From contig NZ_JABUXR010000007.1 in assembly GCF_014838745.1 (NCBI RefSeq), forward strand, positions 1-64,000: a stretch of 64,000 nt of DNA, given 5' to 3'. Shown piece after piece: positions 8,111 to 16,390 of this stretch (within the stretch, counting starts at the first letter, position 1; every line of letters starts with the position of its first letter). The notes under the pieces are model-generated. The model ran no database searches. It was not told where the DNA came from and worked only from the letters and a program-made list of their open reading frames with translations. A program made the translations under genes and the position numbers. This DNA is from Limosilactobacillus urinaemulieris (GTDB lineage: Bacteria > Bacillota > Bacilli > Lactobacillales > Lactobacillaceae).

Positions 8111-9043
8111 TTATTCAAATTTTCCGTATGCTTCGTTTGTGTAGGCGTTCCGCACTGCTACATAACCATATTGACCATTGCCACGTGGTTGACGTACATA
8201 GACAAAGCCATTAGTCCGTGCCCAGGCGTCATACTTCACCACATCTCCAGCATGTAATACCGAGATTACTGAACTAGAAGGAGTAGCGCCCCAACGAAGG
8301 TGCAAGTCAGTATTAGCGGTAAACTTACCATTTTCAGCGTGCCAAGTTACCCCAAGAGAGTCTTGCCAAGTTGTCCCAGCGTATGATGGAACATTGGAAG
8401 TCTTTGTTTCGTTTTTCTGTGGTGCTGGTTGAGCGGTATGAGTAACAGATCCATCACCTTTAGCGATGGCTTGCCAGCCTTTGGCATCAACATAGAACAA
8501 GGAACGGTCTTCAGTGTTCCCCGTGAATTGCCAACCAGTAAGAGCTTTCCAAGGGGCAAAATTATAGCTAGATAAAAATGGTGGAACTGTCCAAGAATTG
8601 GTGTACCAAGGATAACCAGCACCCCATAATCCACATGTATCTGCACAATTAGCTACTTGCCATACCGCAGAAAATTGCACATAAATAATCGGCCAGACAC
8701 CAGTTTGTCGGTGAACTTCATTAACGAATTGACGGCACCAATTAGTATTCATCCATGAAGCGTTTTGGCTAGATTCCCAATCCAAACCAAGAATAGCTTC
8801 GTGGATGTAGCCCTTAACATTCTTCAAGAAGTAATTAGCTTCTGAAATTGGGTCCCCACCGCTTGCATAGTGATATACACCTAGTAGCTTTCCAGCCTTT
8901 TTCGCTGCTTGATAGTCAATATCACAGAACGGGTTAACATAACCCGTCCCTTGCGTAGCCTTAATAATAACAGCGTCCGCATTATCATCCGTGGCGTACC
9001 AGCGAGGTGAACCTGAATAAACATCTACTACTTTTAATGGCAT
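8111..9043 (-). CDS. Phage endolysin: GH25 lysozyme with C-terminal SH3b domain
   Basis: A 310-residue cell-wall hydrolase. Residues 1-195 form a glycoside hydrolase family 25 muramidase: VVDVYSG and the catalytic-region LGLDWES match the family active site. A linker follows, then a bacterial SH3-type wall-binding domain (about residues 225-310, with LHLRWGATPSSSVISVLHAGD). There is no signal peptide, so export depends on a holin. It is the last late gene, 12 bp after the LL-H-type holin. Confidence 0.95.
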   Translation of the reverse strand: MPLKVVDVYSGSPRWYATDDNADAVIIKATQGTGYVNPFCDIDYQAAKKAGKLLGVYHYASGGDPISEANYFLKNVKGYIHEAILGLDWESSQNASWMNTNWCRQFVNEVHRQTGVWPIIYVQFSAVWQVANCADTCGLWGAGYPWYTNSWTVPPFLSSYNFAPWKALTGWQFTGNTEDRSLFYVDAKGWQAIAKGDGSVTHTAQPAPQKNETKTSNVPSYAGTTWQDSLGVTWHAENGKFTANTDLHLRWGATPSSSVISVLHAGDVVKYDAWARTNGFVYVRQPRGNGQYGYVAVRNAYTNEAYGKFE

Positions 9044-9055
9044 AAGATAACCTCC

Positions 9056-9499
9056 TTATTTTGCTTCAACAGGTTGGGTGTTATTTACGTTGTCTTGAAC
9101 TTTTGGTTTGTCTTGCTTCGACTGTTCAAGATTTTTAAATACATACGGTTTCTCATTACTTGTAGGCGTTAATGGTGACTTTTCATAAGCTGATTGAACG
9201 GCTGATTCAATTGCTTTGACATCAACGTTAGTAAAGCCCTGCTTAGCAAGCGCATCTTGTACAATTGACGTTGCTTGGGCGAACTTAGCATCACCAGTAA
9301 TGTTCTTACTTACTAAGGAGTTGACTGCCGTGATGGCAACCTGTTCAATGAAGCTCCACAGCTCTTTTGATTGAACGGTCTTAGCGTGAAGAACCTTTGT
9401 ATGAATTAAGTTCTGGGTATACTTGAAGCCAAAATAAATAGCGGTCGAAACAACCGCTGTAATTACATATTCCGGAATTGCATTAATAATTTCATTCAT
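9056..9499 (-). CDS. Phage holin, LL-H family
   Basis: A 147-residue protein with one N-terminal membrane helix (residues 10-28) and a long soluble tail ending in a polar, Gln/Lys/Asn-rich stretch. Size, topology and the QVAITAVNSLVSKNITGDAKFAQA region match the Lactobacillus phage LL-H holin family. It would permeabilise the membrane for the GH25 lysin immediately downstream. It overlaps the upstream membrane-protein gene by 4 bp. Confidence 0.85.
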   Translation of the reverse strand: MNEIINAIPEYVITAVVSTAIYFGFKYTQNLIHTKVLHAKTVQSKELWSFIEQVAITAVNSLVSKNITGDAKFAQATSIVQDALAKQGFTNVDVKAIESAVQSAYEKSPLTPTSNEKPYVFKNLEQSKQDKPKVQDNVNNTQPVEAK

Positions 9500-9795
9500 C
9501 TTCGTTCCTCCAAACTAGTGATTCTTCGTTCATGATCTTTTAGTTCTTCATCATGTCGAATAAACTTCTTATCACCATTTTCCAATCGTGCTTCTGCCTT
9601 TGCCTGACGACGATTAAATTCAGTTAAATTGTCGTTAACGTCACTTAGTTTTCGTCTAATCGGGCCAAAAAGCTCAATATCAAGCTTCTTGATTACCCAT
9701 CGAATAATCCCTACTATCACTATCAAAATTGCAGCTATCGATCCCCATTCGTCCCAACTTAAACTAAACAATGAATGAGGTGTAATCCAACCCAT
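9496..9795 (-). CDS. Phage membrane protein, holin-associated
   Basis: The preferred start is ATG at 9795 (MGWITPHS), preceded by GGAGGTGAG at 10 nt; a longer reading frame begins at 9837 without a good site. The product has about 99 residues: a membrane helix (residues 17-34) then a charged, Glu/Arg-rich coiled-coil tail. This topology resembles XhlA-type accessory lysis proteins, but family membership is an inference from position in the lysis cassette. Confidence 0.7.
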   Translation of the reverse strand: MGWITPHSLFSLSWDEWGSIAAILIVIVGIIRWVIKKLDIELFGPIRRKLSDVNDNLTEFNRRQAKAEARLENGDKKFIRHDEELKDHERRITSLEERR

Positions 9796-9823
9796 TTCAT
9801 GCTCACCTCCAAATTTTAGGTAC

Positions 9824-9851
9824 AAAAAAAGCGCCAACCGAAGTCAGCGCT
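9824..9851 (-). terminator. Terminator upstream of the lysis genes
   Basis: AGCGCC / GGCGCT-like stem (AGCGCTGACTTCGGTTGGCGCT on the minus strand) followed by T7. It would stop late transcripts coming from the XkdX side just before the holin genes, so lysis genes may need read-through or antitermination. Confidence 0.7.
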
Positions 9852-9995
9852 AAAACTATTACTTGAACAGTTTATGAATTAGATGTTTAATGTGCTTGCT
9901 GGGCACAATCAATATTATCAGCCAAAAATGGCTCATGAGGTACACCCCCAATTGCACTTACAGTTTGAGATTGGTGGTCTCGAAGTGCTTAACTA

Positions 9996-10023
9996 TTGTA
10001 CCATAGAAAAACTATGTTATAAT
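9996..10023 (+). promoter_or_regulatory. Rightward promoter with palindromic operator in the spacer
   Basis: TTGTAC (9996-10001), 16-bp spacer, consensus TATAAT (10018-10023). The spacer is filled by a perfect inverted repeat CATAG-AAAAA-CTATG (10002-10016), a likely repressor or activator site. It points against the late operon. Confidence 0.6.
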
Positions 10024-10029
10024 ACTTAT

Positions 10030-10115
10030 GTCAATATTATCAGCCGGAGTGCAAAACGACTTCAGTTGGTTACTTAAGTCGAACCGGTTGTGGGCGCTTA
10101 ATAAGCGCCTTTTTT
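10030..10115 (+). ncRNA. Putative prophage small RNA
   Basis: It lies between the promoter at 9996-10023 and a strong terminator (GGCGCTT / AAGCGCC then T6, 10093-10115), giving a transcript of about 86 nt with no credible ORF. It contains an internal hairpin CGACTT / AAGTCG. The 15-mer TCAATATTATCAGCC at its 5' end (10031-10045) also occurs at 9909-9923. The 9852-10365 gap holds no protein gene. Confidence 0.5.
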
Positions 10116-10236
10116 GTTTTAAACTTTTATCCAATTAATGGTACAATTAACTTGTCTTATTAAAGACACACCATTTATTGGCCCTTTGAGGTCGCATAGT
10201 TATCCTTCCCAAAGGTAACTACAACAAACATATAGA

Positions 10237-10275
10237 AAGTGCTAATTCTCCGATTCGGATTAGCGCTTTTTCTTT
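10237..10275 (+). terminator. Second rightward terminator in the late-gene gap
   Basis: Stem AAGTGCTAAT / ATTAGCGCTT followed by TTTTTCTTTTT on the plus strand. The stretch before it (10116-10236) contains a TAGTTA/TAACTA hairpin but no gene, and its promoter is unclear. Confidence 0.6.
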
Positions 10276-10290
10276 TTATAGCCGCCCATA

Positions 10291-10322
10291 ATAAAAGCCC
10301 CGTTGTATTAACAGTGAGGCTT
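10291..10322 (-). terminator. Terminator after XkdX
   Basis: Short GC stem AAGCC / GGCTT with T4 on the minus-strand side, 44 bp beyond the XkdX stop codon. Confidence 0.5.
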
Positions 10323-10365
10323 ATTTATGTATTGTGTATTTCAAAGGCGACTATGTGTTAGCTAA

Positions 10366-10503
10366 CTAGGCAACGTAATCAACGCCAGTCAGTTCCTTAT
10401 ACTGGGTTGCGCCAATCCCCATACCAACGTAAACCTTGTAATATTGTGGGTCATGGTTGCCCCAGTCGTTCCAAAACATCTTTACCATATCTAATGTACT
10501 CAT
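10366..10503 (-). CDS. XkdX family phage protein
   Basis: A 45-residue protein (MSTLDMVKMFWNDW start). The pattern W-x(n)-QYYKVYVGMGI-x-QYKELTGVDY matches the small XkdX family found after tail fibre genes and before lysis genes in siphophages. A tandem ATG allows a start at 10506. The role is unknown. It lies in the expected place between the tail-tip genes and the holins. Confidence 0.8.
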   Translation of the reverse strand: MSTLDMVKMFWNDWGNHDPQYYKVYVGMGIGATQYKELTGVDYVA

Positions 10504-10508
10504 CATAA

Positions 10509-10883
10509 TTAATTATTCCCTTTCTTTAAGTCCGTAATAGTTGCTTGTTGCTTCATAATCATCTTTTGCATTTGCGTCAGGTTCGCCTGTTGTGCCATGA
10601 CCGTCTTTTGCAACTGGGTAATATTGGCTTGTTGAACCATCAACAATTGTTGGCCCTCACTTGGTTTAATGTTAGCTTGTTGCTGGGCAATTGATGCCGC
10701 TACTTGTTGTTGGAATGTTGCATCATCCATTCCGCCAATCCACTCAGTACCATTGAACTTTTGATAGCTCTTAGTTGGATCTGGCGCTACCGTTGTTGTA
10801 TATGGCGGTAAATTATTGGCATCAACGACTTCAATTTCAGCTAATAGATACCTGTAATGTTGATCATACATAAATGCTTTCAT
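10509..10883 (-). CDS. Phage tail-tip protein with coiled-coil C-terminus
   Basis: A 124-residue protein. The N-terminal half (residues 1-60) resembles small phage fibre-associated domains (YDQHYRYLLAEIEV, YQKFNGTEWIGG). The C-terminal half is a Gln-rich coiled coil containing three near-repeats of an 11-residue unit (VQQANITQLQK, AQQANLTQMQK, KQQATITDLKK), suggesting a trimeric stalk. It is the neighbour of pyocin-knob and Fn3 genes; a structural role is inferred. Confidence 0.65.
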   Translation of the reverse strand: MKAFMYDQHYRYLLAEIEVVDANNLPPYTTTVAPDPTKSYQKFNGTEWIGGMDDATFQQQVAASIAQQQANIKPSEGQQLLMVQQANITQLQKTVMAQQANLTQMQKMIMKQQATITDLKKGNN

Positions 10884-10896
10884 CCGATTTCACCTC

Positions 10897-11325
10897 CTAT
10901 TGTTCAACTGTAAGGTTCAACAGTGTCCAGTTATCCCAACGACCACCTGCCCATGCTCGATAGCAAAGTACCGCACCAGCTCCAAAAATAAACTGGGCCT
11001 TTGTCTGATTTTTGCCCCCATATTGAACAATCCAGCCCCATTCAGCACCACCACGAATACGCTTAGGCCATGATGTTTCATTTGTTGAAATTGGTTTGTC
11101 TTGCCAGAAACCAAATGGATAGATTCCAGGCTCTAAGTTATCTATATTAGGATTATCGTTCCCAATAAAATTACCAATTTTCAGCGTCTTATTATTCAAC
11201 GTGTCTAATTGATTGTCTTGACCAATATTCTCTTCAAGTAGTTTGTTAAAGTTTTCAGCAATCTTTTCTGCACCTAAGTCCATACCAGTAAAGATGCTTG
11301 CAATATCCTTTGCTGTTAATGCCAT
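10897..11325 (-). CDS. Phage tail protein with pyocin-knob-like domain
   Basis: A 142-residue protein. Residues 1-50 look helical. The C-terminal part (GIYPFGFW, RGGAEWGWIVQYG, CYRAWAGGRWDNWTLL) has the W-rich pattern of pyocin-knob domains found in tail fibres and receptor-binding proteins. It probably contacts the host surface; family membership was judged by eye. Confidence 0.65.
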   Translation of the reverse strand: MALTAKDIASIFTGMDLGAEKIAENFNKLLEENIGQDNQLDTLNNKTLKIGNFIGNDNPNIDNLEPGIYPFGFWQDKPISTNETSWPKRIRGGAEWGWIVQYGGKNQTKAQFIFGAGAVLCYRAWAGGRWDNWTLLNLTVEQ

Positions 11326-11331
11326 TAATTA

Positions 11332-11676
11332 TCATTCCTCTCCTTTGTAATAAAGAGCCTTGTAGCCTTCAAAGACTCCAAAGCTCTTGTCTGGTAGTTG
11401 TTTCATTGTTAACCCGTCACTCATCAAGTTAAAGCTGTTAGTAATTTCAATCGTGCTTATCCCGTTAGCCGAGCTAACCACTTTTGCTGGGAGGATTTGC
11501 CGATTGCCACCACCGAACATGCCCTTCGGTTCTGTCCCAATTGGAACTAACCCTAATGCATATTCAAGGTAGACTAACGACACCGTTGTCCCAGCGGTTA
11601 AGCTAACTGGCACTTTAACTTGAATCCCCCCGAGTTTTAACCGCCAAGCTCGTCCTTGGACTTTCACGGAAGCCAT
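11332..11676 (-). CDS. Phage baseplate/tail protein, unknown family
   Basis: A 114-residue beta-rich protein with no recognised motif. It lies in the receptor-binding cluster. Its start codon is embedded in another frame of the upstream Fn3 remnant (62-bp overlap). A structural role is inferred from context only. Confidence 0.6.
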   Translation of the reverse strand: MASVKVQGRAWRLKLGGIQVKVPVSLTAGTTVSLVYLEYALGLVPIGTEPKGMFGGGNRQILPAKVVSSANGISTIEITNSFNLMSDGLTMKQLPDKSFGVFEGYKALYYKGEE

Positions 11677-11794
11677 TAAAGGACGTCACTGACAGATGAA
11701 GCGTAACGTTGGGCGTTAAGCCCGCCCAATGAAAGTGCTTCGTATTAGTAACCGTGCCAATTAATTGGTCGCCATTTCGGATTCGATACTGCAT
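11615..11794 (-). CDS. Fn3 half-domain ORF following a triple TGA
   Basis: A 59-residue frame starting ATG at 11794 directly after TGA TGA TGA (11795-11803), in the same frame as the preceding Ig/Fn3 gene. It reads as the C-terminal strands of a fibronectin type III domain (MQYRIRNGDQ, GLTPNVTLHLSVTSFNGFRES, LAVKT). It is translated only by reinitiation or stop-codon read-through, or is a remnant. The last 62 bp overlap the next gene in another frame. Confidence 0.5.
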   Translation of the reverse strand: MQYRIRNGDQLIGTVTNTKHFHWAGLTPNVTLHLSVTSFNGFRESPRTSLAVKTRGDSS

Positions 11795-11800
11795 TCATCA

Positions 11801-12310
11801 TCAGTCCCAACTTAAATCAAGCGAGTTTGGTGTTACGTTAGTTGCCGCTAAGTTGGTCACATTAACCAGCGCTTCGTAAACCGTTAAGCTAATCACATTA
11901 GAGACCTTTTCGCCAATTTTTGCGGTAATGGTTGCCGTACCAGGAGCAATTGCTTTGACGTTACCCGCACCATCAACCGTTGCCACTTGCGTATTTGATG
12001 AGGTCAATACTGCTGCCCCGTCGGTTTCATTAGCTGGGGTAATCGTAACGGTAACCTTAGCTGTTCCACCAACTTCAAGTGCTGTCTTATCAATTGCTAG
12101 AGTAATGCTTTGAACTGGAATAGCACTCGTCTTGACTGTGATCACGTTAGACTTAGCGCTTTCTCGCAAATTATTATAAGAACTAACAGCGAAGCGATAA
12201 GTTGTGTTAGCCGTTAACCCCGTAACGGTGTATTCTTTCTTGTTCTCAACTTCGGCAACCTTCTTCAGTTCACCGTCCGTTCCGACGCCTTGATAAATAT
12301 AGTATTTCAT
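11801..12310 (-). CDS. Phage Fn3 / bacterial Ig-like (Big_2) protein
   Basis: A 169-residue protein. Residues 1-62 are the C-terminal strands of an Fn3 domain (MKYYIYQG, GLTANTTYRFAVSSYN). Residues 66-145 are a Big_2 Ig-like domain (SITLAIDKTALEVGG to ATVDGAGNVKAIAPGTATITA). Residues 148-169 begin a second Fn3 domain that is cut by TGA after LSWD. The first Fn3 half-domain completes the strands at the C-terminus of the upstream baseplate gene, with which it is in frame across one TAG. Such domains decorate tails and bind carbohydrates. Confidence 0.75.
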   Translation of the reverse strand: MKYYIYQGVGTDGELKKVAEVENKKEYTVTGLTANTTYRFAVSSYNNLRESAKSNVITVKTSAIPVQSITLAIDKTALEVGGTAKVTVTITPANETDGAAVLTSSNTQVATVDGAGNVKAIAPGTATITAKIGEKVSNVISLTVYEALVNVTNLAATNVTPNSLDLSWD

Positions 12311-12313
12311 TAA

Positions 12314-13723
12314 CTAATCCCTCCATAGTAACCGTTGCGTGTGTTCATCAATGTAAACTGCTCGTAAGTCCGTTGGACTCGTTGGCTTTGAGAAGTAACC
12401 CGTATTCGGTGATAAGTACGAATTACCTTCTCCATCACCCGCTTGGGCCTTAGCGTCATCAATCGGCATTTCCAAGTCAACCTTGATCGTCCGGTTACCG
12501 TCAATAAGATACCAAGCACCGAACTTATAATGCGGTACGGCATCAAGATAGAAGTTCCGCGGAATCTTAACCTTGATTGTATTTGCATCCGGGTATTCCG
12601 CAATGCAATTAATCAGCTTAGTATTTGTCTGACCAAAGCCATGTGACGTTTTCCCTAAGCCATCCCGTTCGGTTCCGATGGCGTCTTCGTAGTACAGCAC
12701 TGCCGGACGCAGTGGGTGTTCGCATTGATTATGCTTAATCTCAATTGTGTAGCCATACAGGAAATCTTCCAGACTATCCGCACTCAACAAGGATGAGTTC
12801 CGTTCCGCAACTAAGCCCATATCGGTATTAATGCTAATGACGTTCTGCTCATCCGGCGTTTCATCCTTATGCTTAACCCGAATATTCCAGTAAGCCCCGT
12901 GACCATCGTCGTAGTTGTCCCAACCATGCGTAATCGCAAGATCACCATCCATTAATGCTGTGTATTTCTGCATCGCATTAACGGTAGCAAAGTGGAATGG
13001 TCGGTCATGGAATTGGGCTTGTTTAAGAATCTCTTGAATCTGCTTCGCCATTGTTAGCAGCGAAGAATACTTCGCCATCAATCCCTCTTTAGGATCATCA
13101 ACCGCATTAAGAGCATCTTGTAAGGATTGCTTATACTTAGCTAACCATTCCAAGAAGTCTTTCTTCGTACTATCGCCAAGTTCAGTTAACATCTTGTTAG
13201 TATCATCAACTAACTTTTTGATTTGTTGAGTATCAACATCCGCTTCTTTTTGAAGTTTCTTCAAAATATCGTTGAACTCATCAATAACCGACTTAGCATG
13301 TTTCCCCATGCGGGCGTAGAAGTTACTCCCCATGACTACTAATAGAATATTAACGGTTGATACAATTTTGCCGTCAGGACTAATAAAGCTAAAGTAAGCT
13401 TGTTCCCATTGACCGTCACATTGGAAAAGGTTCGCGTCAAAGTAAAGAGTAATCCGCCCGGTCTTAATCATATCAAGCTGTTGTGAATCGTCCATCTTCA
13501 TATATGACCGAAAATCGTTGTGCTGAAAGTCGGTACCTTGAAACATAACCCGCCAACCAGTCATATCTTGCGGAAGTGAATTAGAATACACCCATAGCTT
13601 AATATAACTATCAACGTCACCAACACGTCCCTTGAACTTATCCCTAATATCAATCGTTTCATCTTGATCACGTAATAAGTCTACCGGAATATATTGATTT
13701 AATTTTGCTAATTGTGTTGCCAC
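12314..13723 (-). CDS. Phage baseplate upper protein (BppU-type)
   Basis: A 469-residue protein. The N-terminal 150 residues match BppU N-terminal domains that attach the receptor-binding tripod to the baseplate (INIRDKF-like start, VMFQGTDFQHN, ITLYFDANLFQ, FSFISPDGKIVSTVNILL). The middle is a coiled coil (about 160-250). The C-terminus ends in the first strands of an Fn3 domain (SPTDLRAVYIDEHTQRLLWRD) interrupted by TAG; the WRD codons also supply the GGAGG for the next ORF. Confidence 0.8.
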   Translation of the reverse strand: MATQLAKLNQYIPVDLLRDQDETIDIRDKFKGRVGDVDSYIKLWVYSNSLPQDMTGWRVMFQGTDFQHNDFRSYMKMDDSQQLDMIKTGRITLYFDANLFQCDGQWEQAYFSFISPDGKIVSTVNILLVVMGSNFYARMGKHAKSVIDEFNDILKKLQKEADVDTQQIKKLVDDTNKMLTELGDSTKKDFLEWLAKYKQSLQDALNAVDDPKEGLMAKYSSLLTMAKQIQEILKQAQFHDRPFHFATVNAMQKYTALMDGDLAITHGWDNYDDGHGAYWNIRVKHKDETPDEQNVISINTDMGLVAERNSSLLSADSLEDFLYGYTIEIKHNQCEHPLRPAVLYYEDAIGTERDGLGKTSHGFGQTNTKLINCIAEYPDANTIKVKIPRNFYLDAVPHYKFGAWYLIDGNRTIKVDLEMPIDDAKAQAGDGEGNSYLSPNTGYFSKPTSPTDLRAVYIDEHTQRLLWRD

Positions 13724-13914
13724 TATTTTTCACCTCCTCCTAGTTGGTTTAATGCTTCATCGCTCAATCCTAAAGTACCGGTCAGATTATTTTGTTTCTT
13801 ATCTAAGCCGTCAATAGCATCACCGATAATTGTAAAGTTCTCAATTAACTGTTTACGCAATTCTTGACCGTCTAGCGACAAGTCATGAATGTGTAGTCTG
13901 TCCTTTATCGCCAT
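13723..13914 (-). CDS. Small phage structural protein, unknown
   Basis: A 63-residue acidic, helical protein without a known motif. It overlaps the Tal gene by 32 bp and the BppU-type gene by 1 bp, so it belongs to the tail-tip translation unit. Function not assigned. Confidence 0.6.
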   Translation of the reverse strand: MAIKDRLHIHDLSLDGQELRKQLIENFTIIGDAIDGLDKKQNNLTGTLGLSDEALNQLGGGEK

Positions 13915-15559
13915 CTGTATCTTCTCCTTCTTCCGTACTTAACTTTAATTTGCCATCGTCACCAGCAGTTAAGGTATAAACTTTCCCGTTAGGAGAGCGC
14001 AGTTGTAATCCATTAGTGGGTATGTCATCAGCCGTAACCGGCGGATTAATTTCGTGTGACTTACTACCACTATTACCATTACCACTATGAATAGCCGTTC
14101 TTGCAGCATCATTTCGGTTACTCCATTCATCGGGACCAAAAATCTTATTGCCAAATGTGATGGTATCGGTTTGAATGGTTGTCGGGTCCTTATATTGAGT
14201 AAAGCTCTGAATACGCACATTTACATCAATTCCAAAACGATCCCGCAACCAGCCATTGTTACCAATTGCAATTTCGTTATTAATTCCGCTCAGATTATTT
14301 TTGAAGCTTACCCAGTCCATTGTGTATTGAACATCTGGGTAATCGTGGAGTTGAGCCTTCATGGCATCTTTTAAGGCATTTTCATCTGTGATTGTGTCAC
14401 TGGTAAACGGGTCCGCCCAGATTTTGCCCCACTTCTTGTCGTCTGCCATTGGACTATCATACTCGCCTTGACAGGTATATTGTGGTTGTTGGTCAGTCGT
14501 ATCAGTTGTTGATGAATCATCAGAATCACCACTGCCTTGAACCTTAGCCGCCATTTGTGTATTTCTTACCCCAAAAGCAGGTGGCCACGCATTAATTGCC
14601 TGAATAACGGTCCCCCGTTCCGGGTTAGCTGCCATTTCAAGCGTGTTACTATCAAGAGCCAATGCAACATGGTAGGTTGAACCTCTCGCGCCCCAAAAGA
14701 GCATATCGCCCTCTTGATAAGGTGGACCAACTACTTGACCTTGATACTCTTCATAGGTGGTTGGCTGATGCATTGGAATACCGAAATGATTGTAGACATA
14801 AGCAACAAATCCCGAACAATCCCAGCCATTCGGCGAACTACCACCCCAAACGTAAGGTGTTCCGGCATACTGACGAGCAAATGAAGCTACTGCTCCACTA
14901 CCACCACTAGAATCATCGCTACTAGTATCTTGCTCAATTTCTTTACCAGTACCTTTAATGGCTGTTTCAATCGTAGTGTAGTCTTCGTTAACCTGAATCT
15001 TTGAAGCGTTGACTTTATCAATGAAAACAAATGAATTATCTTTACCAATCTTGGTTGCTAAATGAATCGTGGTATTATCAAACCAGAACTCAATGCCAAA
15101 GGCTTCAGCAATTGAACTAAGCACATCATCACCATGTGCATTGCCTAAAGTGTCAGAACCAAAATCATGATCACTAACGTTACCGTCAATTGAATAACTG
15201 AACTTACTTCCTGATACTAAAAAATCACAGCAAACCTTTAATGATTGACTACCTGTGATTGTGTTATCTAAATATAAATCGTGTAAGTCGTGAGCAATAT
15301 GAATGGTTGTCACGGCATACACTCGGTATTTATTCGTTGGTACGGGGTTAGAAGTAGCAATGCGGTATTGTTGACCTGTTGTCGGGTCAGTAATAATTGC
15401 CCGAGGAGCAATCATCTTTTCAGCTACTTCATTATCCTCGTTGGCAATAAAACTGAAGTTAAGTGTCGGATACGATTTTAACGTATCAGTAACGGCTACA
15501 TCATAAGCATGTACTGCTGTTACATCCCCCGCTGGTGAGCGAATTGGTAAGCTAAGCAC
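13883..15559 (-). CDS. Tail-associated protein (Tal) with NlpC/P60 endopeptidase domain
   Basis: A 558-residue protein. Residues 1-200 resemble the prophage tail endopeptidase hub that closes the tail tip. An NlpC/P60 cysteine peptidase (about residues 220-345) follows a Ser/Gly linker: catalytic Cys in GWDCSGFVAY, His in YHVALAL, plus the WGG and GDMLFW signatures. The C-terminal part returns to hub-like sequence. It would cleave peptidoglycan peptides during DNA injection. Position right after Dit supports the assignment. Confidence 0.9.
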   Translation of the reverse strand: MLSLPIRSPAGDVTAVHAYDVAVTDTLKSYPTLNFSFIANEDNEVAEKMIAPRAIITDPTTGQQYRIATSNPVPTNKYRVYAVTTIHIAHDLHDLYLDNTITGSQSLKVCCDFLVSGSKFSYSIDGNVSDHDFGSDTLGNAHGDDVLSSIAEAFGIEFWFDNTTIHLATKIGKDNSFVFIDKVNASKIQVNEDYTTIETAIKGTGKEIEQDTSSDDSSGGSGAVASFARQYAGTPYVWGGSSPNGWDCSGFVAYVYNHFGIPMHQPTTYEEYQGQVVGPPYQEGDMLFWGARGSTYHVALALDSNTLEMAANPERGTVIQAINAWPPAFGVRNTQMAAKVQGSGDSDDSSTTDTTDQQPQYTCQGEYDSPMADDKKWGKIWADPFTSDTITDENALKDAMKAQLHDYPDVQYTMDWVSFKNNLSGINNEIAIGNNGWLRDRFGIDVNVRIQSFTQYKDPTTIQTDTITFGNKIFGPDEWSNRNDAARTAIHSGNGNSGSKSHEINPPVTADDIPTNGLQLRSPNGKVYTLTAGDDGKLKLSTEEGEDTDGDKGQTTHS

Positions 15560-15571
15560 ATCATCATCTCC

Positions 15572-16390
15572 CTAGTAATAAAACCGAGTATCAAACTTAA
15601 TCGTGAAGTTACTAGCACCATCAAGGTGTAGTTTATTAACTCCCGTTGCAAAATCTAAGAAACCATGATTACCAGCATCATAATTTTGTGTACCGTTAAC
15701 CGTTGGCATTACGCCCTCAATAGTTAACTTATCGTTAGCTGTGAGGGCGTTTTTATATTGAAATGATTGTCCCGTTGTCTGATTAGTCAGCGTAATACCA
15801 TTTGAAGCGGTACCTTGAAACTCAATCTTAACTGGGTGCTCTTCTGCTGTGAGTTTGATAATCCCAGCATTAAGAAATTCAAAATCATTTTGGTTAGTAA
15901 AGGTATATTGCCATTCATTACGAAATAGCCCCATGCCTAAACCGATTCCTTTACCAGTACTCTTATCAAACTCTTGGGTGGTGTAAGAACTCTCAGCATA
16001 TCCGGTCGGACAATCTAAGTTAATCTGCACGTTTGAAGCACGCCAGAATGAATTATCACGGCTAACACTAACTGGTTCAGCATAAACCTTCCAACGAATT
16101 TCTTTATTAGCCGTGTCATAGACATAGAACGATTCATGACTTTGGAGCATTCGATTAAGTTTCATTCGTTGCAGAAACAAGTCATTAGAATCAACTGCCA
16201 ACACATTCAAAGTTAACGGGATAACTAGCTGTTGGGCTTGAACACTAGTCATTAAGGCTCCGTACTGCCCGACTTGTTGGTAGTTATAATTGTAGTTAGT
16301 CGTTGGTACATCAAATTTCTTCACCCGGAAACCAAGTTGATCCAGATCAAAGATAGTTCCATCGAGTTTTTGAAAAATTATTGTACTCAC
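15572..16390 (-). CDS. Distal tail protein (Dit)
   Basis: A 272-residue phage tail family (Sipho_tail) protein. It has the typical N-terminal beta domain (TIFDLDQLGFRVKKFD, GALMTSVQAQQLVIPLTLNV) and a C-terminal galectin-like half. Dit forms the ring between tail tube and baseplate. It overlaps the tape-measure gene by 1 bp and precedes Tal, the standard order. Confidence 0.88.
   Translation of the reverse strand: MSTIIFQKLDGTIFDLDQLGFRVKKFDVPTTNYNYNYQQVGQYGALMTSVQAQQLVIPLTLNVLAVDSNDLFLQRMKLNRMLQSHESFYVYDTANKEIRWKVYAEPVSVSRDNSFWRASNVQINLDCPTGYAESSYTTQEFDKSTGKGIGLGMGLFRNEWQYTFTNQNDFEFLNAGIIKLTAEEHPVKIEFQGTASNGITLTNQTTGQSFQYKNALTANDKLTIEGVMPTVNGTQNYDAGNHGFLDFATGVNKLHLDGASNFTIKFDTRFYY

Noticed and set aside
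9883-10077. Rightward 64-codon ORF
   Set aside because: No ribosome-binding site; it spans the promoter and palindrome of the putative small RNA.
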